Part shown: positions 1 to 5,652 of the stretch, piece by piece
Layout: every line of letters starts with the position of its first letter
Position numbering within the stretch: position 1 is the stretch's first letter
From: JBGSIZ01 sp041742255
Lineage (GTDB): Bacteria > Pseudomonadota > Alphaproteobacteria > Rhodobacterales > Rhodobacteraceae
DNA: 5,734 bases
Assembly: GCA_041742255.1 (NCBI GenBank)
Contig: JBGSIZ010000069.1
Location: forward strand, 1 to 5,734
Reading direction: 5' to 3'
Made by a program: the position numbers and the translations under genes
The notes under the pieces: generated by a model
Database searches by the model: none
Told to the model about the DNA's origin: nothing
What the model saw: only the letters and a program-made list of their open reading frames with translations

Positions 1-39
1 CCGGGGCGCCGCGCCTGATCCTGTTCGTGCGGTCGGGCG

Positions 40-1317
40 CTATTGCGCGGCGACACTTCGCGGTTTGCGCTGTGCGGGGGCGGGCGCGTCGGTATGGGCA
101 TCCACGAACTTCAGCACGAGGGGCCGGATGTTGTTTCGCCAGCTTTTGCCTGCGAAAATGCCGTAGTGCCCGGCCCCCGGTTCCAGATGGCTGTGTTTTT
201 TCGACGCCGGAAGACCTGTCAACAGACCAAGGGCGGCGTAACACTGCCCCGGCGCGCTGATATCGTCGTTTTCGCCTTCGACAACCTTGACTGCGACCGT
301 CGTGATCTTTCCAATGTCCACCTTTTTGCCCGCGACGGTGAAATCGTTGCGCGCGATATCGCGCCCCTTGAACACCCGTTCGACCGTGGACAGGTAGAAT
401 TCTGCGGTCATATCCATGACAGCAAGGTATTCGTCGTAGAAACTGTTGTGTTTGTCGTGGTCCGACGTTTCGCCTTTGGCGGCGCGGAAAATCTGGTCCT
501 GAAATGCCTGCATGTGGGTTTCAGAGTTCATCGAAATGAAGGACGACAGTTGCAGCAGACCGGGATATACCAGCCGCCCGACGCCTTTGTGCTTGAACCC
601 GACCCGCTGGATCATCGTCTGTTCCAACTGGCCCATGGTGACGGACCGCCCGAAATCGGTGACCTCGGTATGGTTGGCCTCGGGGTCGATCGGCCCCCCG
701 ATAAGGGTGAGCGTGCGCGGCTGCGCATCGGGGTCTTCTTCGGCCAGATAGGCGGTCGCGGCCAATGTCAAGGGCGCGGGTTGACACACCGCGATGACAT
801 GCAGGTCCGGCCCAAGATGGCGCATGAATTCAACGAGGTAGAGCGTGTAATCCTCCACATCGAACTTGCCGGCAGACACCGGAATATCGCGGGCATTGTG
901 CCAGTCGGTGATGAACACCTCACAATCGGGGAGCAGCGAAATCACGGTTTTGCGCAACAACGTGGCATAGTGCCCCGACATCGGTGCCACCAACAACACG
1001 CGGCGTTTGCGCGGCACGCGGCCCGGCACCTTGAAATGGATCAGATTGCCGAACGGTTTTTCGACCAGCGTCATGACCCGGACCGCGTGATCCTTGCCAT
1101 CCTCGACCGTGACCGTGGGGATGCCCCAGTCAGGTTTGGTGATCATCCGTTCGAATGTGCGTTCCGTCACCTCGCCCCAGGCGCCGATCCACTGGATCAT
1201 CGGATTTGTCGTCATCGCCATCGCCGGATAGCCCGCAAACGCCCGCGCCGTTGATCCAAGCCACTGATTGGTGGTACGGACGCTTTCCATGAGGTCATAG
1301 GTCAACATATACTTCAT
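40..1317 (-). CDS. phaZ: Intracellular poly(3-hydroxybutyrate) depolymerase PhaZ
   Basis: Cytoplasmic, granule-associated enzyme that breaks down stored PHB, releasing hydroxybutyrate units when carbon is short. The 425-residue product is full length for the Ralstonia PhaZa1-type family. Its N-terminus MKYMLTYDLMESVRTTNQWL is typical of the family, followed by PMSGHYATLLR (about 112-122) and TDWHNARDIP (about 137-146). An alpha/beta-hydrolase triad can be assigned: Cys178 in AVCQPAP, Asp351 (or Asp352) in GENDDIS, and His384 in GAGHYG. The spacing matches the Cys183/Asp355/His388 triad described in Ralstonia. The start at 1317 is chosen because AGGAG lies 11 bases upstream and family homology begins at this Met; an in-frame ATG at 1371 would add 18 unrelated residues. 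The gene is divergent from phaC across 114 bp and ends in TAG. It has no signal peptide, as expected for an intracellular depolymerase. The assignment is firm; the exact polymer chain length is inferred. Confidence 0.95.
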   Translation of the reverse strand: MKYMLTYDLMESVRTTNQWLGSTARAFAGYPAMAMTTNPMIQWIGAWGEVTERTFERMITKPDWGIPTVTVEDGKDHAVRVMTLVEKPFGNLIHFKVPGRVPRKRRVLLVAPMSGHYATLLRKTVISLLPDCEVFITDWHNARDIPVSAGKFDVEDYTLYLVEFMRHLGPDLHVIAVCQPAPLTLAATAYLAEEDPDAQPRTLTLIGGPIDPEANHTEVTDFGRSVTMGQLEQTMIQRVGFKHKGVGRLVYPGLLQLSSFISMNSETHMQAFQDQIFRAAKGETSDHDKHNSFYDEYLAVMDMTAEFYLSTVERVFKGRDIARNDFTVAGKKVDIGKITTVAVKVVEGENDDISAPGQCYAALGLLTGLPASKKHSHLEPGAGHYGIFAGKSWRNNIRPLVLKFVDAHTDAPAPAQRKPRSVAAQ

Positions 1318-1334
1318 TCGAGAGGCGACTCCTG
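1318..1334 (-). promoter_or_regulatory. phaZ ribosome binding site that decides the start
   Basis: On the minus strand AGGAG (1329-1333) lies 11 bases before the ATG at 1317-1315. No comparable Shine-Dalgarno match was noted for the upstream in-frame ATG at 1371. This supports the shorter, family-like PhaZ N-terminus. Confidence 0.7.
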
Positions 1335-1384
1335 TCTGGGGTGGTCCGGCACAATAGGCGAACCTTCGCATTGCGTCCCTGTCG

Positions 1385-1414
1385 TTGGCAAGGCAGATGC
1401 TGCACCTGCAAAGT
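1385..1414 (+). promoter_or_regulatory. Possible phaC promoter with PhaR-like half-sites in the phaZ/phaC divergent region
   Basis: TTGGCA (1385-1390) matches the -35 consensus at five of six bases. A poor -10 candidate, CAAAGT (1409-1414), follows after 18 bases. Between and over them lie CTGC/GCAG half-sites. One is GCAG-ATG-CTGC (1393-1403), which has half-sites in the reverse order. The other is CTGC-ACCT-GCAA (1400-1411), one base off the published PhaR consensus CTGC-N3/4-GCAG. The 8-mer ATGCTGCA at 1397-1404 is identical to the left half of the phaP operator. The half-sites are seen directly; the promoter and PhaR binding are inferred. The region could also serve phaZ, which reads the other way; the best -10-like word for phaZ is TATTGT on the minus strand near 1354-1359, with no convincing -35. 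Confidence 0.45.
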
Positions 1415-1431
1415 AGGCCGAAGAGGTTAAC

Positions 1432-3246
1432 ATGACAACTAGCGATTCACACAATGACGACGCAGGGGGTCAAACTTCGGGCAAACTCGAGGCAAATCTG
1501 GCCCGGATGGAAGAATTGAGCGCCCGTCTGGTCAAGGCGATGGCCCAAAAACGCGCTGTGCCTCCGTCATTGCAGGGGCCGGGGCAGGATCTGTATATGA
1601 AGGCCGCCGCCGCCTATGTCGCCGAAATGATGCAAAATCCGGCCAAGATACTGGAACACCAGATCGGATACTGGGGCAAATCGCTGAAACATTATGTCGA
1701 GGCGCAACAGCAGATCGCCCATGGCAAGATTGCGCCCCCCGAAAACACTGGCCCGCAGGATCGTCGGTTTTCCAACCCGATGTGGGACACGCACCCCTAT
1801 TTCAACTTTCTCAAGCAGCAGTATCTGTTCAACGCCGACGCCGTGAAAACCGCCATTTCCGACATCGACGGGTTGGACGCGCTGGAGAAAAAGCGGCTGG
1901 ATTACTTTGGCCGCCAGATTGTCGATATGTTCAGCCCGACCAATTTTCTGGGCACCAATCCCGAAGCGTTGGAACGCGCGGTGGCCACCGACGGGCAAAG
2001 CCTTGTGGACGGGATGGAAAACCTTGTCCGCGATCTGGAGGCCAACAACGGCGATCTGGTCGTCACGCTGTCCGACAAGGACGCGTTTCAGGTGGGCGAA
2101 AACATCGGCACCAGCAAAGGCGAGGTGGTCTTTCGCAACCACATGTTTGAACTGATCCAATACGCGCCGACCACCGACACAGTGCATGACATCCCCGTTG
2201 TGATGTTTCCGCCGTGGATCAACAAATTCTATATTCTGGATCTTAAACCGCAGAACAGCCTGATCAAATGGGTGGTTGATCAGGGCTATACCCTGTTCGT
2301 CGTGTCGTGGGTCAACCCCGGCCCAGACTACCGCGATATCGGCATGACCGATTATGTGTTGGACGGCTATCTGACCGCCATCGCACAGGCCAAGGCGATC
2401 TGTGGCACCGAGCAGGTGAACGCGGTGGGCTACTGCATCGCGGGCACCACGCTGTCGCTGACGCTGGCGTTGATGAAATCGCGGGGGGACACGTCCGTCA
2501 ATTCGGCCACATTCTTTACCACGCTCACCGATTTTTCCGACCAAGGCGAAGTGGGCGTGTTCCTGTCCGACGATTTTCTGGACGGGATCGAGGCGCAGGT
2601 GCAGGCCGATGGTGTGCTGGACAAGTTTTTCATGTCGCGCACGTTTTCGTTTTTGCGCTCCAACGACCTGATTTATACGCCTGCCATCAAATCCTATATG
2701 CTGGGCCAGACCCCGCCGGCGTTCGATCTGCTGTATTGGAACGGCGACGGCACCAACCTGCCTGCAAAGATGAGTGTCGAATACCTGCGGGGGCTGTGCC
2801 AGACCGACCGGTTTGCGACCACTGGGTTCGAGATTGCCGGGCAGCCCGTCCATATCCGCGACGTGACCGTGCCCGTCTGCGCCATTGCCTGCCAGACCGA
2901 CCACATCGCCGCATGGACGTCGTCCTACGAAGGTGTGCGCAAGATGGGGTCCAAGGACAAAACGTTCATTCTGTCCGAAAGCGGCCATATCGCGGGCATC
3001 GTCAATCCGCCGTCACGCGACAAATACGGCCATTGGACCAACCCGGATATGGGCCTGACCGCCGCCGACTGGTTCGCAGGGGCAGACAAACAGTCGGGGT
3101 CGTGGTGGCCCCGGTGGGAGGCATGGCTGGCCCCCCGGTCGGGCGAAAAAGTGCCCGCGCGGGCCCCCGGCGATTCGGGGCATCCTAGCCTTGGACCGGC
3201 GCCGGGCACCTATGTTTCCGCCGCCCCCGGATCACTTGTTCGCTAA
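1432..3246 (+). CDS. phaC: Class I poly(3-hydroxyalkanoate) synthase PhaC
   Basis: Polymerises (R)-3-hydroxyacyl-CoA, usually hydroxybutyryl-CoA, into PHA at the granule surface and releases CoA. The product is 604 residues, a normal class I length. A variable, charged N-terminal stretch (about 1-110) leads into the synthase N-terminal domain with FSNPMWDTHPYFNFLKQQYL. The conserved PPWINKFYILDL element is at 260-271. The alpha/beta-hydrolase catalytic part carries the lipase-like box GYCIAG with nucleophile Cys335, Asp490 in CQTDHIA, and His519 in SGHIAGIVNPP. These correspond to Cys319, Asp480 and His508 of the Ralstonia enzyme. The C-terminus has the family's PAPGTYV motif and a short tail of about nine residues. 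AGAGG (1422-1426) sits five bases before the ATG. No PhaE or PhaR-subunit partner is present, which also fits class I. No terminator is visible after the stop, so transcription may continue into phaP. Confidence 0.98.
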   Translation: MTTSDSHNDDAGGQTSGKLEANLARMEELSARLVKAMAQKRAVPPSLQGPGQDLYMKAAAAYVAEMMQNPAKILEHQIGYWGKSLKHYVEAQQQIAHGKIAPPENTGPQDRRFSNPMWDTHPYFNFLKQQYLFNADAVKTAISDIDGLDALEKKRLDYFGRQIVDMFSPTNFLGTNPEALERAVATDGQSLVDGMENLVRDLEANNGDLVVTLSDKDAFQVGENIGTSKGEVVFRNHMFELIQYAPTTDTVHDIPVVMFPPWINKFYILDLKPQNSLIKWVVDQGYTLFVVSWVNPGPDYRDIGMTDYVLDGYLTAIAQAKAICGTEQVNAVGYCIAGTTLSLTLALMKSRGDTSVNSATFFTTLTDFSDQGEVGVFLSDDFLDGIEAQVQADGVLDKFFMSRTFSFLRSNDLIYTPAIKSYMLGQTPPAFDLLYWNGDGTNLPAKMSVEYLRGLCQTDRFATTGFEIAGQPVHIRDVTVPVCAIACQTDHIAAWTSSYEGVRKMGSKDKTFILSESGHIAGIVNPPSRDKYGHWTNPDMGLTAADWFAGADKQSGSWWPRWEAWLAPRSGEKVPARAPGDSGHPSLGPAPGTYVSAAPGSLVR

Positions 3247-3266
3247 CTGTCTGATTTTGTTGCGCT

Positions 3267-3294
3267 GCAGAAATTTTATGCCGCGTCGCAGAAA
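3267..3294. repeat. GCAGAAA direct repeat upstream of the phaP promoter
   Basis: GCAGAAA occurs at 3267-3273 and again at 3288-3294. The copies start 21 bp apart, so they would face the same side of the helix. Each includes a GCAG half-site of the PhaR type, and the first lies inside CTGCAG (3265-3270). They may be accessory PhaR contacts upstream of the main palindrome. Chance is possible for a 7-mer pair. Confidence 0.35.
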
Positions 3295-3300
3295 ATTCAC

Positions 3301-3329
3301 TTGAAATGCTGCAGTGCAGCATGCATATT
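3301..3329 (+). promoter_or_regulatory. Predicted sigma-70-type promoter of phaP
   Basis: TTGAAA (3301-3306) matches the -35 consensus at five of six bases. After 17 bases comes CATATT (3324-3329), which matches the -10 consensus at four of six. Transcription would start near 3335 and leave a leader of about 50 bases before the phaP ATG. The operator palindrome occupies almost exactly the spacer between the two boxes, which supports the assignment. Confidence 0.55.
3306..3322. promoter_or_regulatory. PhaR operator of phaP (17-bp perfect palindrome)
   Basis: ATGCTGCA-G-TGCAGCAT is a perfect 8-1-8 inverted repeat and contains CTGC-AGT-GCAG (3309-3319). This exactly fits the CTGC-N3/4-GCAG consensus reported for PhaR in Paracoccus and Rhodobacter. 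It lies 69-79 bases before the phaP start codon. Bound repressor would cover the spacer and the edges of both promoter boxes, blocking RNA polymerase until PhaR is drawn off by polymer. Binding is inferred from the consensus and from phaR being the next gene but one. Confidence 0.85.
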
Positions 3330-3387
3330 GGTCACATGAAATACAGAGCGGGGCGCGGCCCTGCACCCAACCTGAAAGGTTAATATC

Positions 3388-3831
3388 ATGACCAAGACCC
3401 AAGATTTCACCGCCGTGTTCAAAGACATGATGGGTTCGTTCCCCGTTGACACCAAAGCGATGGAAGGGATGATCAAGTCCCAGTCCGCGCTGACCGAAAA
3501 AATGTCGGCCGTCGCCATCGACGCCGCCAAGAAATCGACCGACCTGTCGGCCAAATGGACCCAGGACACACTGTCCAAGATGACCGCGATGACCACCGTC
3601 AAAGCCGAGCCGACCGACTACGTCAAAGCCATGACCGACTTCGCCTCGGCCACCGCTGAAGCCGCTGCCGAGCACATGTCCGCCTTCGCCGAAATCGCGA
3701 AAAAAGTGCAGACCGAAACGCTCGAACTGATGATGGCCGCTGGCAAAGACATGTCCGAAGAAGCATCGGCTGTTGCCAAGACAGCCACCGCCGACGTGAC
3801 CGCCGCTGCCAAAAAAGCCGCTGCGAAGTAA
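3388..3831 (+). CDS. phaP: Phasin PhaP, PHA granule-coating protein
   Basis: Small amphipathic protein that coats PHA granules, controls their number and size, and prevents coalescence. The 147-residue product has almost no Cys, Pro or Gly and reads as long amphipathic helices rich in Ala, Lys, Met and Thr. The N-terminal part has FTAVFKDMMGSFPVDTKAMEG; the middle has SAKWTQDTLSKMTAM and YVKAMTDFASATAEAAAEHM; the C-terminus is an Ala/Lys tail ending AAAKKAAAK. This matches Rhodobacterales phasins of the Phasin_2-like type. AAGG (3376-3379) precedes the ATG by eight bases. Codon choice is very uniform (mostly C-ending), consistent with high expression. The gene sits between its own operator-controlled promoter and a strong terminator, so it is probably made largely as a single-gene transcript in excess over its neighbours. 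Family assignment rests on composition, motifs and context. Confidence 0.94.
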   Translation: MTKTQDFTAVFKDMMGSFPVDTKAMEGMIKSQSALTEKMSAVAIDAAKKSTDLSAKWTQDTLSKMTAMTTVKAEPTDYVKAMTDFASATAEAAAEHMSAFAEIAKKVQTETLELMMAAGKDMSEEASAVAKTATADVTAAAKKAAAK

Positions 3832-3844
3832 TCGGAACGATCTT

Positions 3845-3862
3845 CGGTCCTGTCTGGGACCG
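3845..3862 (+). other. Small hairpin just after phaP
   Basis: CGGTCC (3845-3850) pairs with GGACCG (3857-3862) over a six-base loop. It lies between the phaP stop and the main terminator. It has no T-run of its own, so it may protect the 3' end of the phaP mRNA rather than terminate transcription. Confidence 0.5.
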
Positions 3863-3872
3863 TGAAAAGTTG

Positions 3873-3909
3873 GGGCGGGCTGCCAATGTGCAGCTCGCCC
3901 TTTCTTTTT
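3873..3909 (+). terminator. Rho-independent terminator of phaP
   Basis: GGGCGGGCTGC (3873-3883) pairs with GCAGCTCGCCC (3890-3900). The stem is 11 bp with one G-U pair, and the loop is six bases (CAATGT). TTTCTTTTT (3901-3909) follows at once. It is the only strong intrinsic terminator in the window. It lies between phaP and phaR, so phaR must depend on read-through or on a promoter in the 55 bp after it. Confidence 0.92.
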
Positions 3910-3910
3910 G

Positions 3911-3936
3911 TGCAGGGGCGGCATAGGGTTTCTGCA
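3911..3936. promoter_or_regulatory. Possible PhaR half-sites in the phaR leader
   Basis: TGCAG (3911-3915) and CTGCA (3932-3936) form an inverted pair whose starts are 21 bp apart, in the 55-bp gap between the terminator and the phaR start. PhaR is known to repress its own gene in Paracoccus, so this could be an autoregulatory site. The spacing does not fit the tight CTGC-N3/4-GCAG consensus, and no convincing promoter boxes are seen here. Confidence 0.3.
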
Positions 3937-3951
3937 ACGCCGCACCGTTTT

Positions 3952-3958
3952 GGGAGGA
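3952..3958 (+). promoter_or_regulatory. Strong RBS that sets a TTG start for phaR
   Basis: GGGAGGA (3952-3958) lies six bases before TTG at 3965. There is no in-frame ATG between the upstream terminator and the conserved PhaR N-terminus, so this Shine-Dalgarno sequence decides the start. Confidence 0.85.
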
Positions 3959-3964
3959 CACCCG

Positions 3965-4513
3965 TTGGCCGATACGAGCAAACCGCTGCTGATCAAGCGA
4001 TACGCGAGCCGCCGACTGTATAATACCGAGACGAGTGATTATGTGACGCTTGAGGATATTGCGATATTTATCCGCGCGGGCCGCGAAGTGCAGATTGTTG
4101 ACCTGAAATCAGGCGACGACCTGACCCGGCAATATCTGCTGCAAATCATCGCCGAACACGAAAGCCGGGGCGAAAGTGTGCTGCCTGTTGATGTTCTAAC
4201 CGATCTGGTCCGCAGCTATACCAGTCAGGCCGCCAGCGTCGTTCCGCAGTTTCTGGCGGCGTCGTTCGAAATGCTCCGCGACGGCCAGTCCAAGGTGATG
4301 GACAACATGGCCAAGGCCAATCCGATGGCCAAGATGCCCGGGTTTGAGGCCATGCAGGCCCAACAAGCCGCGTTTTTCAAGGCGATGACAGGTGGCCTTG
4401 GCACCGGGATGATGGGCACATCGGCCCCCGCCAAAGACGACGACAGCGATCTTGACGAGATCAAGAAACAGCTTGCTGAATTGCAGACCAAACTGAGCCG
4501 GATGGGCAAGTAG
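3965..4513 (+). CDS. phaR: PHA-responsive transcriptional repressor PhaR
   Basis: Repressor that binds DNA at phaP-type operators and also binds PHA; forming polymer titrates it off DNA and so induces phasin. The 182-residue product has the conserved DNA-binding domain (PHB_acc_N) at about residues 6-66, including IKRYASRRLYNTETSDYV at 10-27 and the following TLEDI. The PHB accumulation regulatory region at about 68-110 has LLQIIAEHES followed by LVRSYTSQAASVVPQFLAASFEML. A Met/Ala/Gln-rich stretch (about 110-155) may contact polymer. The C-terminus is acidic and then a short coiled coil (DEIKKQLAELQTKLSRM). The start is TTG at 3965, with GGGAGGA six bases upstream. A TTG at 3908 would lie in the terminator T-run and add residues unlike the family. 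Transcription must pass or bypass the phaP terminator. This PhaR is the repressor, not the class IV synthase subunit of the same name. Confidence 0.95.
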   Translation: MADTSKPLLIKRYASRRLYNTETSDYVTLEDIAIFIRAGREVQIVDLKSGDDLTRQYLLQIIAEHESRGESVLPVDVLTDLVRSYTSQAASVVPQFLAASFEMLRDGQSKVMDNMAKANPMAKMPGFEAMQAQQAAFFKAMTGGLGTGMMGTSAPAKDDDSDLDEIKKQLAELQTKLSRMGK

Positions 4514-4550
4514 TCATCGGTATCGCCGACGCTGGACATTGACGCCGGAT

Positions 4551-4570
4551 ACTGGGGCCGCTGCCCCGGT
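4551..4570 (+). other. GC-rich hairpin between phaR and the LysR gene
   Basis: ACTGGGGC (4551-4558) pairs with GCCCCGGT (4563-4570) over a four-base loop; the 8-bp stem has one G-U pair. No T-run follows, so it is not a standard intrinsic terminator. It may still mark the end of phaR mRNA or a control site for the next gene. The rest of the 134-bp gap holds only weak promoter-like words: TTGCGT (4596-4601), then 17 bases, then TAGCCT (4619-4624). Confidence 0.35.
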
Positions 4571-4647
4571 CCCGCTCTTGGGCCTTGGCCTCGCATTGCG
4601 TCTGTCTTCCAATCAGCCTAGCCTTTGGCGCAAATCGGGAGCGACAG

Positions 4648-5610
4648 ATGGCAACATCGGCAGGCAAAATCACGTTATGGGGCGTCGAGGTTTTCGTGGC
4701 GACGGCCGAGGAGGCATCCATTTCGGCGGCGGCCCGCCGGCTCGATACGTCCCCCGCGACGGTCAGTCAGCAACTGACCAATCTTGAAGGCGCCATCGGC
4801 ACCACCCTGATGAACCGCAGCGAGCGCCCGATCCGGCTGACGCCCGCAGGCGAGATGTTCTTGCGCCGTGCCAACGCCATTCTGAACGAGGCCGATCAGG
4901 CCCGCGCCGAACTGGCGATGAACGACCTGAGCCGCCTGACCCGGTTTCGGTTGGGGATGATCGAGGATTTCGATGCCGATGTGACCCCCCGGCTGTTGTC
5001 GCAGATGGGGGACGAGTTGAAAAACTGCCAATTCCTGTTGGAAACGGGCGCGTCGCACCGGTTGTTTGATCTGCTGGAGGCCCGCGCGCTGGATGTGGTT
5101 GTGGGAGCGGATATGGGTCTCGCATCCGAGGGGATGGAGGTGCATCCGTTGTTGGAGGAACCGTTTATTGCCGCCGTCCCAAAGGGTGTCCTGGGTCCCG
5201 GTGATCCGTTGCGACAGCTACGCCGTCTGCCCCTAATCCAATACACCACCCGCCACTACATGGGCCGGATGATCGCGGCCCATCTGGCCCGCCAAAATAT
5301 CCAGCTATCCCACCGGTTTGAACTGGACAGCTACCACGCCATCATGGCGATGGTCGCGAGCGGTGCCGGTTGGGCCATTCTGACGCCCTTGGGCTGGATG
5401 CGAGCGCAACGGTTTCGCGCCCAGACCGAAGTGGTCCCGCTGCCGTTCGCTCCCTTGTCCCGCACCGTGTCTCTGACCGCCCGCCGAGGCGTTCTGGGCG
5501 ACATGCCGGAGCGGGTGGGGGGGCGGTTGCGGGGGTTGTTGGGGGAGATGATCGTGGCGCCGGCTGTCGCCGAATTACCGTGGCTGGAGGGCCAGTTGCG
5601 GGTTTTGTAG
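4648..5610 (+). CDS. LysR-family transcriptional regulator
   Basis: Cytoplasmic DNA-binding regulator of 320 residues, normal for the family. The N-terminal winged helix-turn-helix spans about residues 8-68: LWGVEVFVATAEEASISAAA, then RRLDTSPATVSQQLTNLE and the RPIRLTPAGEMFL wing region. The recognition helix is at about 35-46. A linker helix (about 70-92) is followed by a LysR substrate-binding fold with recognisable pieces: FRLGMIEDFDADVTP, the LEARALDVVVGAD strand, FIAAVPKG, and the late VASGAGWAILTPLGW segment. The start is ATG 4648, with GGGAG six bases upstream; a TTG at 4585 would add 21 unrelated residues. The effector and target cannot be read from sequence. Same-strand linkage to phaR hints at carbon or storage control, but 134 bp and a hairpin separate them and the gene may be unrelated. 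A G-rich tract lies near its 3' end. Confidence 0.93.
   Translation: MATSAGKITLWGVEVFVATAEEASISAAARRLDTSPATVSQQLTNLEGAIGTTLMNRSERPIRLTPAGEMFLRRANAILNEADQARAELAMNDLSRLTRFRLGMIEDFDADVTPRLLSQMGDELKNCQFLLETGASHRLFDLLEARALDVVVGADMGLASEGMEVHPLLEEPFIAAVPKGVLGPGDPLRQLRRLPLIQYTTRHYMGRMIAAHLARQNIQLSHRFELDSYHAIMAMVASGAGWAILTPLGWMRAQRFRAQTEVVPLPFAPLSRTVSLTARRGVLGDMPERVGGRLRGLLGEMIVAPAVAELPWLEGQLRVL
5513..5545 (+). other. G-rich tract with quadruplex pattern inside the LysR gene
   Basis: Four G-runs of 3, 7, 5 and 5 bases are separated by 1, 7 and 5 bases, which fits the G3+N1-7 quadruplex pattern on the coding strand. The reading frame through it is intact and encodes a plausible C-terminal helix (ERVGGRLRGLLGEM). 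It may be no more than G-ending codon choice for Gly, Arg and Leu. Confidence 0.4.
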
Positions 5611-5652
5611 GCCTTTATTTCGCGTCGGTATTCCGGCGGTATCCCGTCGGTG

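Noticed and set aside
1..39. Possible gene end or terminator left of phaZ
   Set aside because: Only 39 bases are available. A plus-strand stop at 16-18 leaves five codons of no diagnostic value, and no hairpin with a T-run is visible for phaZ.
43..1254. 403-codon open frame on the plus strand opposite phaZ
   Set aside because: It is an antisense shadow of phaZ created by G+C-rich third positions. Its translation is rich in Arg, His and Asp and has no recognisable motif, while the opposite strand gives a full family match.
1318..1371. Longer phaZ start at 1371
   Set aside because: The extra 18 residues do not resemble PhaZ, and AGGAG is placed for the ATG at 1317.
1567..2988. 473-codon open frame on the minus strand opposite phaC
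   Set aside because: Antisense shadow of phaC, which has its catalytic triad intact. The shadow protein has no family features and no ribosome binding site was identified.
2307..3188. 293-codon frame on the plus strand inside phaC
   Set aside because: Out-of-frame shadow with Arg/Gly/His-rich composition; it lies wholly within phaC.
3306..3322. The phaP palindrome as a terminator for phaC
   Set aside because: No T-run follows, the loop would be too small, and the position between promoter boxes with the PhaR consensus explains it better as an operator.
3908..3964. Upstream TTG start for phaR at 3908
   Set aside because: It lies in the T-run of the phaP terminator and lacks a Shine-Dalgarno sequence; the TTG at 3965 has GGGAGGA at good spacing and matches the family start.
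4585..4647. Upstream TTG start for the LysR gene at 4585
   Set aside because: The added 21 residues are unlike LysR N-termini; the ATG at 4648 has GGGAG six bases upstream and puts the helix-turn-helix at the usual position.
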